This document shows positions 35,365 through 35,797 of a stretch of 35,797 bases of DNA, in pieces. Numbering within the stretch: position 1 is the first letter of the stretch; each line of letters opens with the position of its first letter. The notes under the pieces are model-generated. The model saw only the letters and a program-made list of their open reading frames with translations. It made no database searches and was not told where the DNA came from. The position numbers were made by a program, and so were the translations under genes. The stretch comes from Methanotrichaceae archaeon (GTDB lineage: Archaea; Halobacteriota; Methanosarcinia; Methanotrichales; Methanotrichaceae): contig JABLXE010000021.1 in NCBI GenBank assembly GCA_013178225.1, positions 1-35,797 of the forward strand, given 5' to 3'.

Positions 35365-35660
35365 TTCAGGAAACGGTAACTCTAATTCTGAGCACTTCTT
35401 TGGGCATAGCTCTGGGTATCTTTTACTTCGGAGGCCTGTGGATTACAACCAGACGCCTGCCCGGCTCTTCGCAACCCGCTCTGCTTGCTTTGAGCAGTTT
35501 CTTGGTGAGATCCTTGATCTGTCTCTTGGGTTTTTATCTGGTGGTGGGAAATGGCCTGACGTCGTCGCTTCTGTGCCTTGCAGCCTTCATCCTGACCAAG
35601 ATGGTCATGGTCCGTCACCTGGGCTATGGCTCCCATGCAGAAGGTGAAATGAATGGTTGA
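35361..35660 (+). CDS. atpR: N-ATPase AtpR membrane subunit
   Basis: A 99-residue hydrophobic protein of the AtpR family, found only in N-ATPase operons and with about three transmembrane helices. The family's Arg residues (TRR and the VRS segment) are inside hydrophobic stretches and are thought to interact with the c subunit. It starts with TTG overlapping the atpQ stop codon (TTGA). The end overlaps a proposed atpB start by eight bases. Confidence 0.85.
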   Translation: MIQETVTLILSTSLGIALGIFYFGGLWITTRRLPGSSQPALLALSSFLVRSLICLLGFYLVVGNGLTSSLLCLAAFILTKMVMVRHLGYGSHAEGEMNG

Positions 35661-35670
35661 ACTCAGCCCT
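35653..35670 (+). pseudogene. atpB: first six codons of atpB, interrupted
   Basis: ATG at 35653 overlaps the end of atpR and reads MVELSP, as expected for the start of the Fo a subunit, which is the next gene in the N-ATPase order. The frame then changes to a Cys/Arg-rich sequence and stops after 28 codons, with no hydrophobic helices. The change point matches the putative insertion-sequence end at 35671. The rest of atpB would lie beyond the window if the insertion is real. Confidence 0.45.
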
Positions 35671-35725
35671 TGTCATAGGCGGTCAAAAAGTGCTCAATTT
35701 CGGCGGGATAAAAATGCCCACCTCT

Positions 35726-35755
35726 ACAGCTTTTGATTTTCAAATCAAAGGCTGT
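35726..35755 (+). promoter_or_regulatory. 14-bp hairpin before the transposase start
   Basis: ACAGCTTTTGATTT and AAATCAAAGGCTGT pair along 14 bases with one G-T pair and a 2-base loop. It ends 28 bases before the ATG, in a position where such structures in insertion sequences block read-through or limit transposase translation. Confidence 0.6.
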
Positions 35756-35783
35756 ATTGATGCTGAAATGGGAGGAGTTTCTC

Positions 35784-35797
35784 ATGTTAAGAGAACT
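35784..35797 (+). CDS. start of a putative IstA-like transposase (cut by window end)
   Basis: GGAGGAG (35771-35777) lies six bases before ATG at 35784, followed by Met-Leu-Arg-Glu and the window end. Four residues cannot prove the identity; the assignment rests on the terminal repeats and the ribosome site. Confidence 0.4.

Larger units (their letters stand above)
35671..35797 (+). mobile_element. left end of an IS21-family-like insertion sequence (partial)
   Basis: It begins TGTCATAGG. Two imperfect direct copies follow at 35678 and 35702 (GGCGGTCAAAAAGTGC... and GGCGGGATAAAAATGC...), the multiple terminal repeats typical of IS21-family ends, which start with TG. Then come a hairpin and a ribosome site before a transposase-like start codon. 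The element runs off the window, so the right end and target duplication cannot be checked. Confidence 0.6.

Overview
The window is chromosomal DNA of an archaeon, most likely a methanogen of the Methanosarcinales (Methanothrix/Methanosaeta-like). This rests on the gene set: NreA with a C-terminal PCNA-binding motif, class I lysyl-tRNA synthetase, archaeal UMP kinase, archaeal-type glycyl-tRNA synthetase, a Taw2-like wyosine enzyme, TATA-type promoters very close to start codons, and the start of an N-ATPase operon, a type first described in Methanosarcina. No methanogenesis gene lies in the window, so the genus is an inference. There is no rRNA, CRISPR array or phage module.

Layout. Positions 1-2.6 kb carry two membrane/secreted orphans and two small genes each broken by one missing base. 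Positions 2.6-21 kb are a GC-rich housekeeping block: Hsp20, nreA, hisI, a radical SAM enzyme, a CBS-domain regulator, pyrH, adk, a polyprenol-kinase-like membrane enzyme, glyS, a second Hsp20, tRNA-Gln(CTG), a metallo-beta-lactamase-fold protein, taw2, two surface-type proteins, pyrE, a metallophosphoesterase, a nucleoside deoxyribosyltransferase and lysK.

Positions 21-33 kb are more AT-rich and accessory. They hold a VapBC toxin-antitoxin pair, a Cys- and sequon-rich secreted protein, and a GC-rich relic of a broken gene. Next comes a secreted cupredoxin followed by a secreted PQQ-type beta-propeller dehydrogenase homologue, bounded by unusual direct repeats upstream and a strong terminator downstream. 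After these lie a small monooxygenase-like protein, an NTF2-like protein, a secreted alkylsulfatase-like protein with altered metal-binding motifs, a third Hsp20, a ChaB-like protein and a SulP anion transporter.

Positions 33.2-35.8 kb are the start of an N-ATPase operon (atpD-atpC-atpQ-atpR). After six codons of a plausible atpB the sequence changes to what looks like the left end of an IS21-family insertion sequence: repeated terminal motifs, a hairpin, then a ribosome site and the first codons of a transposase-like frame. If real, the sodium-motive membrane part of this ATPase is cut from its promoter or disrupted.

The two most interesting items are the cupredoxin/quinoprotein pair, a candidate cell-surface electron-transfer module in a methanogen, and the interrupted N-ATPase operon.
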